This document shows, in pieces, positions 1 to 7,274 of a DNA stretch of 16,311 bases. The stretch is from Acidobacteriota bacterium (GTDB lineage: Bacteria; Acidobacteriota; Aminicenantia; Aminicenantales; Aminicenantaceae): contig JAUWSR010000040.1 of assembly GCA_030609975.1 (NCBI GenBank), positions 1 to 16,311 on the forward strand, read 5' to 3'. Within the stretch, counting starts at the first letter, position 1, and every line of letters starts with the position of its first letter. A program made the position numbers and the translations under genes. The notes beneath the pieces are model-generated. The model was not told the DNA's origin, did not search any database, and was given only the letters and a program-made list of their open reading frames with translations.

Positions 1-127
1 AAGGAATTTGATAAGGAAAGAAGATGAGCCGAAAAATAAGATGGTACAAACGACTGGTGCCCTTTTTAAAAGAAGTAAAGGCTGAAGTCAAGAAGGTTAC
101 TTGGCCTTCCAAGAACGAGGTGTACAG
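1..127. repeat. Left copy of 127-bp terminal direct repeat (contig closure)
   Basis: These 127 bases are repeated exactly at 16185-16311, the very end of the window. They cover the secE ribosome-binding site and its first 34 codons. An exact terminal repeat starting and stopping in mid-gene is what a k-mer assembler leaves when it outputs a closed graph cycle. The repeat should be counted once, giving a circular unit of 16,184 bp. It does not look like a biological terminal repeat, because its boundaries match no gene or site. Confidence 0.95.
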
Positions 128-236
128 CACCACAATCGTGGTCATCTTTGCAACCATATTTTTTGGCTTCTACCTGTATATTATGGACTTGATTTTTTCT
201 TATGTTATTAAGCAGTTGGAAAGTATTCTATCTTAA
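24..236 (+). CDS. secE: Preprotein translocase subunit SecE
   Basis: SecE is the small essential membrane subunit of the SecYEG channel and clamps the two halves of SecY. The 70-residue product has the usual short one-helix form. A basic amphipathic N-terminal part (residues 1-30) contains the family hallmark EVKKVTWPSK at 21-30. One hydrophobic membrane segment follows at about residues 35-62. The ATG at 24 sits just after an AAGGAAAG ribosome-binding site at 13-20. It lies directly before nusG, and once the circle is closed it follows tRNA-Trp and rpmG, the classical bacterial arrangement. Identification is firm from motif, size and context. Confidence 0.97.
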   Translation: MSRKIRWYKRLVPFLKEVKAEVKKVTWPSKNEVYSTTIVVIFATIFFGFYLYIMDLIFSYVIKQLESILS

Positions 237-250
237 AAGTAGAGAATAAA

Positions 251-781
251 ATGTCTAAAAATTGGTATGTCGTACACACTTACTCCGGTTTCGAGAAGTT
301 TGTGTCCGAATCCGTTCATCAAAGGGCCCAGGAGCTTGGAATCGAGGATGAGATCGGAAAGATCATTATTCCCACAGAGGGAGTGGTCGAGATCAAGGGA
401 GGCAAAAAGGTCGTATCGACCAAACGGTCCTACCCTGGATACATTCTGATCGAAATGGAGATGAGCGACAAGAATTGGCTCATCATCCGGGACACACCCA
501 AAGTCACTGGGTTTGTGGGTTCTGGAAAAAGGCCGTCCCCTTTGAGCAAGGATGAAGTGAGCCAGATCGTCGAGCACATGGAGAGCACTTCGGAAAAGCC
601 CAAACCGAAGCATTCCTTTGAAAAGGGAGAGGCCGTGCGAATCATCGACGGGCCCTTCTTCAATTTCAACGGGATCGTGGAAGAGGTCAACAACGACCGG
701 GACACTCTTAAAGTAATGGTTACGATTTTTGGGCGTTCGACACCGGTAGAACTCGAATTCTTACAGGTTGAGAAAATATAG
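251..781 (+). CDS. nusG: Transcription elongation/antitermination factor NusG
   Basis: NusG binds the beta' clamp helices of RNA polymerase, suppresses pausing, and links polymerase to Rho or to ribosomal protein S10. The 176-residue product has the family's normal two-domain build. The NGN domain covers about residues 4-112, starting with WYVVHTYSGFE and containing the RSYPGYILIEM strand at 59-70. A charged linker follows, then the C-terminal KOW domain from about 123 to 176, with the DGPFFNFNG turn at 133-141 and the IFGRSTPVELEF strand at 159-170. The start ATG has only a weak purine-rich site (AGAGA at 241-245). The stop codon TAG at 779-781 shares its last base with the rplK ribosome-binding site, so translation of the two genes is probably coupled. 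Confidence 0.98.
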   Translation: MSKNWYVVHTYSGFEKFVSESVHQRAQELGIEDEIGKIIIPTEGVVEIKGGKKVVSTKRSYPGYILIEMEMSDKNWLIIRDTPKVTGFVGSGKRPSPLSKDEVSQIVEHMESTSEKPKPKHSFEKGEAVRIIDGPFFNFNGIVEEVNNDRDTLKVMVTIFGRSTPVELEFLQVEKI

Positions 782-789
782 GAGGAAAC

Positions 790-1221
790 ATGGCCAAAGA
801 AGTTGTTGCTGTGATCAAATTGCACATCGAAGCTGGACAAGCCAGCCCCGCTCCACCGGTCGGCCCTGCCCTCGGTCAACACAATGTCCCCATCATGGAT
901 TTTGTGCGGCTGTTCAATGACAGGACCGGCAAGATGGAACCTGGGACCGTAGTCCCCGTTGTTATTTCCGTGTTTAAGGACAGATCCTTCAATTTTGTCT
1001 TGAAATCACCACCAGCCGCCTATCTGCTCAAAAAAGCAGCCGGGATCGCCAAGGGTTCTGGAGAGCCGAACAAAGAAAAAGTGGGCAAGGTGACCCGCGC
1101 ACAATTGGAAGAGATCGCTAAAACAAAGATGGAAGACTTAAACGCTTTTAATTTAGATGCTGCGGTAAAGATCATCGAAGGTACCGCTAGAAACATGGGA
1201 TTGGAGGTTGTCAGTGGCTAA
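790..1221 (+). CDS. rplK: 50S ribosomal protein L11
   Basis: L11 binds the GTPase-associated region of 23S rRNA at the base of the stalk and takes part in factor binding and the stringent response. The product is 143 residues, the normal length. The N-terminal domain carries the proline-rich PAPPVGPALGQH segment at about residues 20-31, where the prolines involved in thiostrepton sensitivity lie. The C-terminal RNA-binding domain has the GIAKGSGEPNKEKVGKVT stretch and ends with IIEGTARNMGLEV. The ATG at 790 follows a strong GGAGG site at 781-785. The next gene begins inside its last codons. The 8-nt gap from nusG leaves no space for a separate leader. Confidence 0.98.
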   Translation: MAKEVVAVIKLHIEAGQASPAPPVGPALGQHNVPIMDFVRLFNDRTGKMEPGTVVPVVISVFKDRSFNFVLKSPPAAYLLKKAAGIAKGSGEPNKEKVGKVTRAQLEEIAKTKMEDLNAFNLDAAVKIIEGTARNMGLEVVSG

Positions 1222-1906
1222 ACGCAGTAAAGGTTACCAGGAAGCCCGGCAACAGCTGGACAAAGAAGAATATCAACTGAGCGAAGCTGTGAGTCTGCTC
1301 AAAAAGCTCAGCTACGCCAAGTTCGATGAATCTGTGGATATCTCACTCAATCTGGGCGTGGATCCCAAACATTCCGATCAGATGGTGAGAGGAATAATCG
1401 TTCTGCCCCACGGTACAGGCAAGAGCGTTAAGGTCTGTGTTATTGCTTCAGGTGAAAAGATCACGGAGGCGGAGCAGGCCGGGGCCGATTTTTCCGGAGG
1501 TGAGGATCTCATCGAAAAGATCTCCAAGGGTTGGACCGATTTTGATGTGGTGGTTGCAACCCCTGACCTGATGCGAAGCGTGGGGAAGCTGGGGCGGGTT
1601 TTGGGCCCCCGGGGCCTCATGCCCAATCCCAAATCCGGAACCGTGACGTTTGATATCAAAAAAGCCGTAGACGAGGTCAAAGCAGGCCGGGTGGAATTTC
1701 GTGTAGATAAGACCGCTGTCGTGCATTCTATCGTGGGGAAGTCCTCTTTTTCCGAGGATAAGCTCAAAGAAAATATCCAGGCATTTTTCCAGGCAATAAT
1801 GCAGGCCAAGCCTGCATCCGCTAAGGGAAAATACGTGAAAAGTATTCATATCGCTTCCACAATGGGGCCTTCCCTCAGAATCGTGGAAGCATCGATTGAG
1901 AAATAG
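1214..1906 (+). CDS. rplA: 50S ribosomal protein L1
   Basis: L1 forms the mobile L1 stalk that helps deacylated tRNA leave the E site, and in many bacteria it also represses its own operon. The 230-residue product shows the family signature around PRGLMPNPKSGTVTFDIKKA. I chose GTG at 1214 because it gives the canonical opening MAKRSKGYQEA and stands 6 nt after a GGAGG site at 1203-1207. An in-frame TTG at 1208 would touch that site directly. With this start the gene overlaps the end of rplK by 8 nt, which suggests coupled translation of the L11-L1 pair. The length is normal for the family (about 230). Confidence 0.97.
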   Translation: MAKRSKGYQEARQQLDKEEYQLSEAVSLLKKLSYAKFDESVDISLNLGVDPKHSDQMVRGIIVLPHGTGKSVKVCVIASGEKITEAEQAGADFSGGEDLIEKISKGWTDFDVVVATPDLMRSVGKLGRVLGPRGLMPNPKSGTVTFDIKKAVDEVKAGRVEFRVDKTAVVHSIVGKSSFSEDKLKENIQAFFQAIMQAKPASAKGKYVKSIHIASTMGPSLRIVEASIEK

Positions 1907-1916
1907 GAGAGGGACT

Positions 1917-2453
1917 GTGAGTGTGAATCGTGCCCAAAAAGAAGAGCAGGTACAAGAATTGAAAGTTGCCTTTGAACAGAACGACACCTTCTATCTGTTG
2001 GATTATGTGAAGATCCCGGTTTCGAAATCCGCTGAGCTGCGTCAGCAGCTACGCGAGAATGACTGTTCCCTGCGGGTTGTCAAAAACCGCCTGGCGCTAA
2101 GAGCCCTGAAGGAAGAGTTCCCTGAGGAACTGAAGGATTTTTTCCAAGGACCGACAGCGATTGCCTATACGAGGGAAAACCCAATTGTCCTAGCCAGGTT
2201 GCTCAGAGAATTTATCGCTCAGAACAAGATTCTGAAGGTGAAAGGCGGGCTGGTTGAAGGAGGGTTTGTGGATGGGGATAGGTTCAAAGAGATATCGAGC
2301 CTGACCTCAAAGAAAGATCTTTTTGGAAAACTGGGTTTCCTGATGGCATACCCCTTAACCCAATTCTTAAAGACTTGGCAGGCCCCCTACCAGAGCTTGG
2401 TCAGTATGTTGAGTCAATTGAAGGATAAAAAAATGGAGGGTCCGCTGTCTTAA
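1917..2453 (+). CDS. rplJ: 50S ribosomal protein L10 (stalk base)
   Basis: L10 anchors two or three L7/L12 dimers to the ribosome, its N-terminal domain binding 23S rRNA and its C-terminal helix binding L12. The product is 178 residues, within the usual 165-180 range. It opens MSVNRAQKEEQ, has the RVVKNRLALRAL region in its RNA-binding domain, and ends with a helical tail containing a QAPYQSLVSMLSQL stretch. GTG at 1917 is preferred because AGGAG at 1905-1909 lies 7 nt upstream. GTG at 1923 would give MNRAQ but is 13 nt away. Only 10 nt separate it from rplA, so an independent L10-binding leader of the E. coli type cannot be present. Confidence 0.95.
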   Translation: MSVNRAQKEEQVQELKVAFEQNDTFYLLDYVKIPVSKSAELRQQLRENDCSLRVVKNRLALRALKEEFPEELKDFFQGPTAIAYTRENPIVLARLLREFIAQNKILKVKGGLVEGGFVDGDRFKEISSLTSKKDLFGKLGFLMAYPLTQFLKTWQAPYQSLVSMLSQLKDKKMEGPLS

Positions 2454-2480
2454 CGGACCTTGAATTTAACGGAGGATAAC

Positions 2481-2945
2481 ATGACTAAAACACAGGCCCA
2501 AGAGGCAGGTGATAAAGCCAAAAAAGAGACGAACGAAAAAGATAAAAAGGAGAAAACCAAAGTGGCAAAACTTACCAAAGAACAATTCTTCGAACATCTG
2601 GACAACCTGACGGTTTTAGAACTGGCGGACTACATCAAGGAATTTGAGGACCGTTATGGTGTGAGCGCTGCGGCAGTAGCTGCCCCTATCGCGGCAGGTC
2701 CGGCAGCGGGCGAGACTCCGGCCGAGCAAGAAAAGACTGAATTCAATGTGGTCCTCAAGGAGATTGGTGACAGAAAGATCAACGTGATCAAGACCGTGCG
2801 CGAGATCACAAGCCTGGGATTAAAAGAAGCCAAGGATCTAGTCGACAATTCACCCCAAGCCGTGAAAGAAGGCGTTTCCAAAGAAGAAGCTGAAGAGATC
2901 AAAGGGAAATTTGAAGCAGTCGGAGCCATCGTCGAAATTCAGTAA
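2481..2945 (+). CDS. rplL: 50S ribosomal protein L7/L12 with N-terminal extension
   Basis: L7/L12 dimers form the flexible stalk that recruits and activates translation GTPases. From ATG at 2481 (GGAGG at 2471-2475, spacing 5) the product is 154 residues, about 30 longer than usual. The first 27 residues are a low-complexity extension with nine Lys and six Glu/Asp. The canonical protein begins at residue 28 with VAKLTKEQF. The dimerisation domain (about 28-62), an Ala/Pro-rich hinge (about 65-82) and the globular factor-binding domain (about 90-154, with KINVIKTVREIT and LGLKEAKDLV) follow. Codon 28 is itself a GTG with its own upstream site, so a 127-residue form could also be made. Family assignment is certain; the working start is not. 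Confidence 0.96.
   Translation: MTKTQAQEAGDKAKKETNEKDKKEKTKVAKLTKEQFFEHLDNLTVLELADYIKEFEDRYGVSAAAVAAPIAAGPAAGETPAEQEKTEFNVVLKEIGDRKINVIKTVREITSLGLKEAKDLVDNSPQAVKEGVSKEEAEEIKGKFEAVGAIVEIQ
2547..2564 (+). promoter_or_regulatory. Candidate internal ribosome-binding site and GTG start in rplL
   Basis: AAGGAG at 2547-2552 is followed after 9 nt by an in-frame GTG at 2562-2564. Initiation here would give a 127-residue L7/L12 starting MAKLTKEQFF, the usual start of the family. It competes with the upstream ATG at 2481, which also has a strong site. Whether one or both are used cannot be decided from sequence. The A-rich lysine codons in this stretch make chance Shine-Dalgarno matches more likely. 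Confidence 0.5.
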
Positions 2946-2990
2946 TTTTATGCTTTATTGACCAAAAATTAACCTCTTGTGAGGGCAAAT

Positions 2991-5900
2991 ATGCATCACG
3001 AATCAGACCATATTTATCGCGAACGCGTCGATTTTTCTAAAATCAAAGGGACTTTTCCTATGCCGGATATGCTGGCCATCCAGAAGAAGTCCTACGCCGA
3101 ATACCTGCAGATGGAAATGCTTCCTGAAGAAAGGAAGGATATAGGCCTGCAGGCGGCCTTCAAGGACATATTTCCGGTGGCGGATTTTAAAGAAACGACA
3201 CAGTTGGATTTTATCAGTTATTCCATCGGCAACTGGGAATGTAAATGCGGCCGCCTCAAAGGCGTCGATAACTCGCGGCGCCGCTGCAACGGCTGTGGAA
3301 CCCTGCTGCTGTCGGATGCGGAATTGACGAGTAAGGAGATCTGTCCTTACTGTAATGCCGAAAAAAAGGTCGAAACTCCACTTTGTGAACACTGCGGTGA
3401 CCGGGTCGAACTGAAGATGAAATACAGTCCTCACGAATGTCTGCAGAAAGGCTACACCTATTCCGTTCCTCTCCGAATCAAGGTGAGATTGATCTCTTGG
3501 GAAAAAGATGCTGTTACCAAAACCAAACGACTCAAGCATATCAAAGAGCAGGAGGTCTATTTTGGGGATATCCCGCTCATGAGTGACAAGGGGACTTTTA
3601 TCTTTAATGGCATCGAGCGTGTGGTTGTCAGCCAGTTGCAGCGGTCACCCGGTGTCTTTTTCCGTCCCGGAGACGGCAAAGGATTTTTTATTGGGAAGAT
3701 CATCCCTTATCGGGGAGCTTGGGTGGAGTTCGAATACGATGCTAAAAACATCCTCTACGTCCGTTTGGACCGCAAGAAAAAATTCTTCGCCAGCGTTTTC
3801 TTGAGAGCGTTGGGATTCGGTTCGGACGAGGAGATCCTCCGGCTTTTTTACAAGGGCTACAAACTCTATCCCCAATCTGACCAATTCTACTGGGGACTCG
3901 AGGAGAATCTTATCGGTAAAACTTTGGCCGCGGATGTGAAGAATCCCGCCACCAAAAAAGTTGTAGCACAAGCCAAGAAAAAGCTGACCAAAGAGTTGAT
4001 AGAAAAATTGCGATCATTCAAGGTCGACAAAGTTCTTGTGGCAAAAAAAGAACTGGAAGAAGCATACGCTCTCCATGCCGTGGCTGACATTATGGAATCC
4101 AACACTCTTTTAGAGGACAGTCATTGGGAAAAACTATCCCAGAAAGGTGAGCCCTTTGAGGTTTTCTTTCCCTATCAGGATAAGATTGGAGAGATCGTCA
4201 AAAACACTCTGGCTAAAGACACCCATAAGGATACCAATACAGCTTTAGGTGAGATCTATAAAAAATTGCGTCCGGGCGAACCCCACACTATGGAAAGCGC
4301 CCATAATCTTTTTCACAACCTGTTCTTCAATCCTCAAAAGTACAACTTTTCGCGGATCGGACGTCTCAAGATGAACATCAAGCTGAAGATGAACACTTCG
4401 CTGGAAGAAAAGACACTCACGCCCTTGGATTTTGTGGAAGTCATCAAATACCTGCTTTTGCTGCGAGCCGGCGAAGGCACGGTGGATGATATCGATCACC
4501 TTGGGAACCGCCGGGTAAGATCGGTGGGAGAACTGGTAGAAAACGCCTTCCGGATCGGATTGACCCGCATGGAACGGACCATCAAGGAAAAAATGACGAT
4601 CGCTACGGACCTGGCCTCAGCCATGCCCCAAGATCTGCTCAACTCCAAGCCAGTGATCGCTGCCTTAAAGGAGTTTTTCGGCAGTTCCCAGTTGTCCCAG
4701 TTTATGGATCAGATCAACAGTTTGGCCGAGATCACGCACAAACGGCGTCTGAGTGCCCTGGGGCCAGGAGGCCTGAGCCGGGAAAGAGCCGGCTTTGAGG
4801 TGCGAGACATTCAATCCTCCCACTATGGCCGTATCTGTCCCATTGAAACACCGGAAGGACCGAATATCGGATTGATCTCGTCTTTGAGCAGTTTTGCCCG
4901 CGTTAACGATTTTGGTTTCATTGAAACTCCCTATAGAAAGGTAAAGAACAGCCGGATTATCGATTACGTCCGGATCCTTCACCCTGGGGATAGTTCCTTC
5001 AAGATCTCAGAGATCGTAGCCAAGGATGATTTCACTAAGGAAGTGAATAAGCTCAAGAAAAAGAAGGATAGCAATTTTCCGGTTTCTGAACCCTACTGCT
5101 TCTACCTGACTGCATGGGAAGAAGAACAGTTCAATATCGCTCAGGCCAATGCTCCTTATGATGAGCAGGGCAATTTCCTCAACGATGCGATCAGTGCCCG
5201 CCAGCAGGGGGAATTCAAGACGATCCCTAAGGAGCAGATCGATTACATCGATGTCTCGCCCAAACAGCTGGTCAGCCTCTCGACCTCGTTGATTCCTTTC
5301 CTCGAGCATGACGATGCCAATAGGGCCTTGATGGGCTCCAACATGCAGAGGCAGGCCGTCCCTCTCCTCAGACCGGAAGCACCTTTGGTAGGTACCGGGA
5401 TCGAGCACATGGTTGCCAAGGGTTCCGGAGATGTCACGATCTGTAAACGGGGTGGAGTCGTGGAGTTCGTGGATGCTGAGCGCATCATTGTACGCGTGGA
5501 TGAATCCAGCAACGGAGACAGCTACGAAGTGGGTACGGACCTGTATTTGCTCACCAAGTTTATGCGTACCAACCAGAATACCTCCCTCAATCATCGTCCC
5601 ATCGTGAGGAAGGGGGACTCGGTCGTGGCGGGACAGATTCTGTCTGACAGTACGTGTACGGACCAAGGGGAACTGGCTTTGGGCAGAAACGTTCTCTGTG
5701 CTTTTATGCCTTGGCGCGGCTATAATTTTGAGGATGCCATCGTTGTCAGTGAGAAGTTGATTAAGGATGATATCTTTACCTCTTTACATATCATCGAAGA
5801 ATCCATCGAAGCTCGGGACACCAAACTAGGTCCTGAGGAGATCACTCATGATATTCCCAATGTTCCGGAAAATCTTCTGCGCAACCTTGATGAAAATGGG

Positions 5901-7274
5901 ATCGTGCGGATCGGGGCCAATGTTAAATCCGGAGATATTTTGGTGGGGAAAGTCGCTCCTAAGGGAGAAACACAGCTGTCGCCTGAAGAAAAACTGCTCA
6001 AGGCCATTTTTGGTGAAAAGGCCTTGGACGTGAAGGACGCCTCTTTGTACTGTTCTCCGGGTGTCGAGGGGACTGTTATCAATGTGCGCATTTTTTCTCG
6101 ACGTGGGATTGAAAAGAATCTGCGTGCAAAGGCTATCGAAGAGGATGAAATCACAAAGATGAAGCGGAACTTGGACGATGAGATTCTTATCCTTGAGAAT
6201 GAAAGGTGGCACCAGCTGCGCTCTCTGCTCAAAGGAGAGACGGTAGTCCAGGCTCAGAAGGTGTCCGGAGTGGAACTGGAAAAAGGCAGCAAACTGACTG
6301 CTGCTGTCCTGGACGAGATCAAATCCAAGGATCTGAATAAGATCAAGATTAAAGTCAAAGTTAAACGTGATGAGAAGATCAAGGATGTCGAGAAAAAAGT
6401 TAAACGGCAGATCGAAGCTCTCAAACTGATCCACAAAGAAAAATGTGATGCCCTGCGTAAAGGGGATGAATTGGCTCCGGGAGTGATTCAAGTCATCAAG
6501 GTCTATATTGCCATGAAACGGAAGCTCTCAGTTGGTGATAAAGTTTCCGGAAGGCACGGCAACAAGGGAATCGTGGCCAAGATCGTACCCGAAGAAGATA
6601 TGCCTCGTTTAGCGGATGGCACTCCGGTTGAGATCGTGCTCAATCCCTTGGGAGTACCCTCCCGAATGAACGTGGGACAGATCTTGGAAACTCATCTGGG
6701 CTTAGCGGCCAAGCAGCTGGGTCTCTGGATCGCCACTCCCGTGTTTGACGGGATCTCTGAAAAAGAGATCAAGGACCTGCTGAAAAAGTCCAAGCTGCCC
6801 CCCTCAGGCAAACACCCTCTCTTTGATGGGATGCAGGGAGAACAGCTGAATAGTGAAGTCACAGTGGGATATATCTATATCATGAAGTTGTATCACCTTG
6901 TGGACGATAAGATCCATGCGCGCTCCACGGGACCGTACTCTCTGATCACGCAGCAGCCTCTGGGTGGAAAAGCCCAATTCGGAGGGCAGCGATTCGGTGA
7001 GATGGAGGTCTGGGCTTTAGAGGCATATGGTGCGGCTTATACGCTGCAGGAACTGTTGACGGCCAAATCGGATGATGTGGAAGGTCGGGCCAAGATCTAC
7101 GAAGCCATCGTCAAGGGCGATCTGGATTTCAGTCCAGGTCTCCCCGAATCGGTGAACGTTTTGATCCGAGAACTTCAGAGCCTGTGCCTGAACGTTGAAT
7201 TGGAAAAAGCCGAAAAGGAAGAAATCCTACCCTGGGGTATCGATGTTCCCCAGATCTTAAAAGGAGACAGATGA
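2991..7274 (+). CDS. rpoB: DNA-directed RNA polymerase subunit beta, with zinc-ribbon insertion
   Basis: RpoB forms half of the polymerase active-site cleft. I chose ATG at 2991, with GAGGG at 2981-2985 five bases upstream; an in-frame GTG at 2979 would overlap that site. The product is 1,427 residues (E. coli beta is 1,342). Conserved parts include the rifampicin region from G564 (D573, H583, S588 equal E. coli D516, H526, S531), the HYGRICPIETPEGPN block, a long charged coiled insertion at about 1045-1155, catalytic lysines K1176 and K1184 in KRKLSVGDKVSGRHGNKG, and the C-terminal clamp region. Two unusual insertions lie at about residues 81-143 (eight cysteines) and 652-715. The gene is 45 nt after rplL and overlaps rpoC by 4 nt (ATGA). 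Confidence 0.98.
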   Translation: MHHESDHIYRERVDFSKIKGTFPMPDMLAIQKKSYAEYLQMEMLPEERKDIGLQAAFKDIFPVADFKETTQLDFISYSIGNWECKCGRLKGVDNSRRRCNGCGTLLLSDAELTSKEICPYCNAEKKVETPLCEHCGDRVELKMKYSPHECLQKGYTYSVPLRIKVRLISWEKDAVTKTKRLKHIKEQEVYFGDIPLMSDKGTFIFNGIERVVVSQLQRSPGVFFRPGDGKGFFIGKIIPYRGAWVEFEYDAKNILYVRLDRKKKFFASVFLRALGFGSDEEILRLFYKGYKLYPQSDQFYWGLEENLIGKTLAADVKNPATKKVVAQAKKKLTKELIEKLRSFKVDKVLVAKKELEEAYALHAVADIMESNTLLEDSHWEKLSQKGEPFEVFFPYQDKIGEIVKNTLAKDTHKDTNTALGEIYKKLRPGEPHTMESAHNLFHNLFFNPQKYNFSRIGRLKMNIKLKMNTSLEEKTLTPLDFVEVIKYLLLLRAGEGTVDDIDHLGNRRVRSVGELVENAFRIGLTRMERTIKEKMTIATDLASAMPQDLLNSKPVIAALKEFFGSSQLSQFMDQINSLAEITHKRRLSALGPGGLSRERAGFEVRDIQSSHYGRICPIETPEGPNIGLISSLSSFARVNDFGFIETPYRKVKNSRIIDYVRILHPGDSSFKISEIVAKDDFTKEVNKLKKKKDSNFPVSEPYCFYLTAWEEEQFNIAQANAPYDEQGNFLNDAISARQQGEFKTIPKEQIDYIDVSPKQLVSLSTSLIPFLEHDDANRALMGSNMQRQAVPLLRPEAPLVGTGIEHMVAKGSGDVTICKRGGVVEFVDAERIIVRVDESSNGDSYEVGTDLYLLTKFMRTNQNTSLNHRPIVRKGDSVVAGQILSDSTCTDQGELALGRNVLCAFMPWRGYNFEDAIVVSEKLIKDDIFTSLHIIEESIEARDTKLGPEEITHDIPNVPENLLRNLDENGIVRIGANVKSGDILVGKVAPKGETQLSPEEKLLKAIFGEKALDVKDASLYCSPGVEGTVINVRIFSRRGIEKNLRAKAIEEDEITKMKRNLDDEILILENERWHQLRSLLKGETVVQAQKVSGVELEKGSKLTAAVLDEIKSKDLNKIKIKVKVKRDEKIKDVEKKVKRQIEALKLIHKEKCDALRKGDELAPGVIQVIKVYIAMKRKLSVGDKVSGRHGNKGIVAKIVPEEDMPRLADGTPVEIVLNPLGVPSRMNVGQILETHLGLAAKQLGLWIATPVFDGISEKEIKDLLKKSKLPPSGKHPLFDGMQGEQLNSEVTVGYIYIMKLYHLVDDKIHARSTGPYSLITQQPLGGKAQFGGQRFGEMEVWALEAYGAAYTLQELLTAKSDDVEGRAKIYEAIVKGDLDFSPGLPESVNVLIRELQSLCLNVELEKAEKEEILPWGIDVPQILKGDR
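3231..3419 (+). other. Double zinc-ribbon insertion in RpoB (residues about 81-143)
   Basis: In the bacterial beta subunit, a segment ending in YxLG is normally followed within a few residues by the EC..RG.TY..PLR strand. Here about 63 residues separate FISYSIG from KYSPHECLQKGYTYSVPLR. They contain C84-x-C86, C99-x2-C102, C118-x2-C121 and C132-x2-C135. This makes two four-cysteine knuckle pairs (CxC-x12-CxxC and CxxC-x10-CxxC), as expected of two tandem zinc ribbons. The reading frame is open and conserved on both sides, so it is an in-frame domain insertion. By alignment to E. coli beta it lies in the N-terminal protrusion/lobe region. Zinc binding is inferred. Confidence 0.85.
4944..5135 (+). 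other. Second RpoB insertion (within residues about 652-715)
   Basis: Between the conserved YRKV and IAQANAP motifs E. coli beta has 21 residues; this protein has 64. The extra stretch of about 43 residues includes HPGDSSFKISEIVAKDDF and a basic run KLKKKKD, and then rejoins the normal YLTAWEEEQFNIAQAN strand. Both flanks are strongly conserved and the frame is unbroken. I recognise no domain in it. A helical, solvent-exposed loop is my guess from composition. Confidence 0.7.

Noticed and set aside
2957..2990. TTGACC before rpoB as a promoter -35 box
   Set aside because: No acceptable -10 lies 16-18 nt downstream, and the gap is only 45 nt.
5007..6491. Long minus-strand open frames inside rpoB
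   Set aside because: They are antisense to conserved beta-subunit sequence with no motifs; codon bias of rpoB explains the lack of stops.
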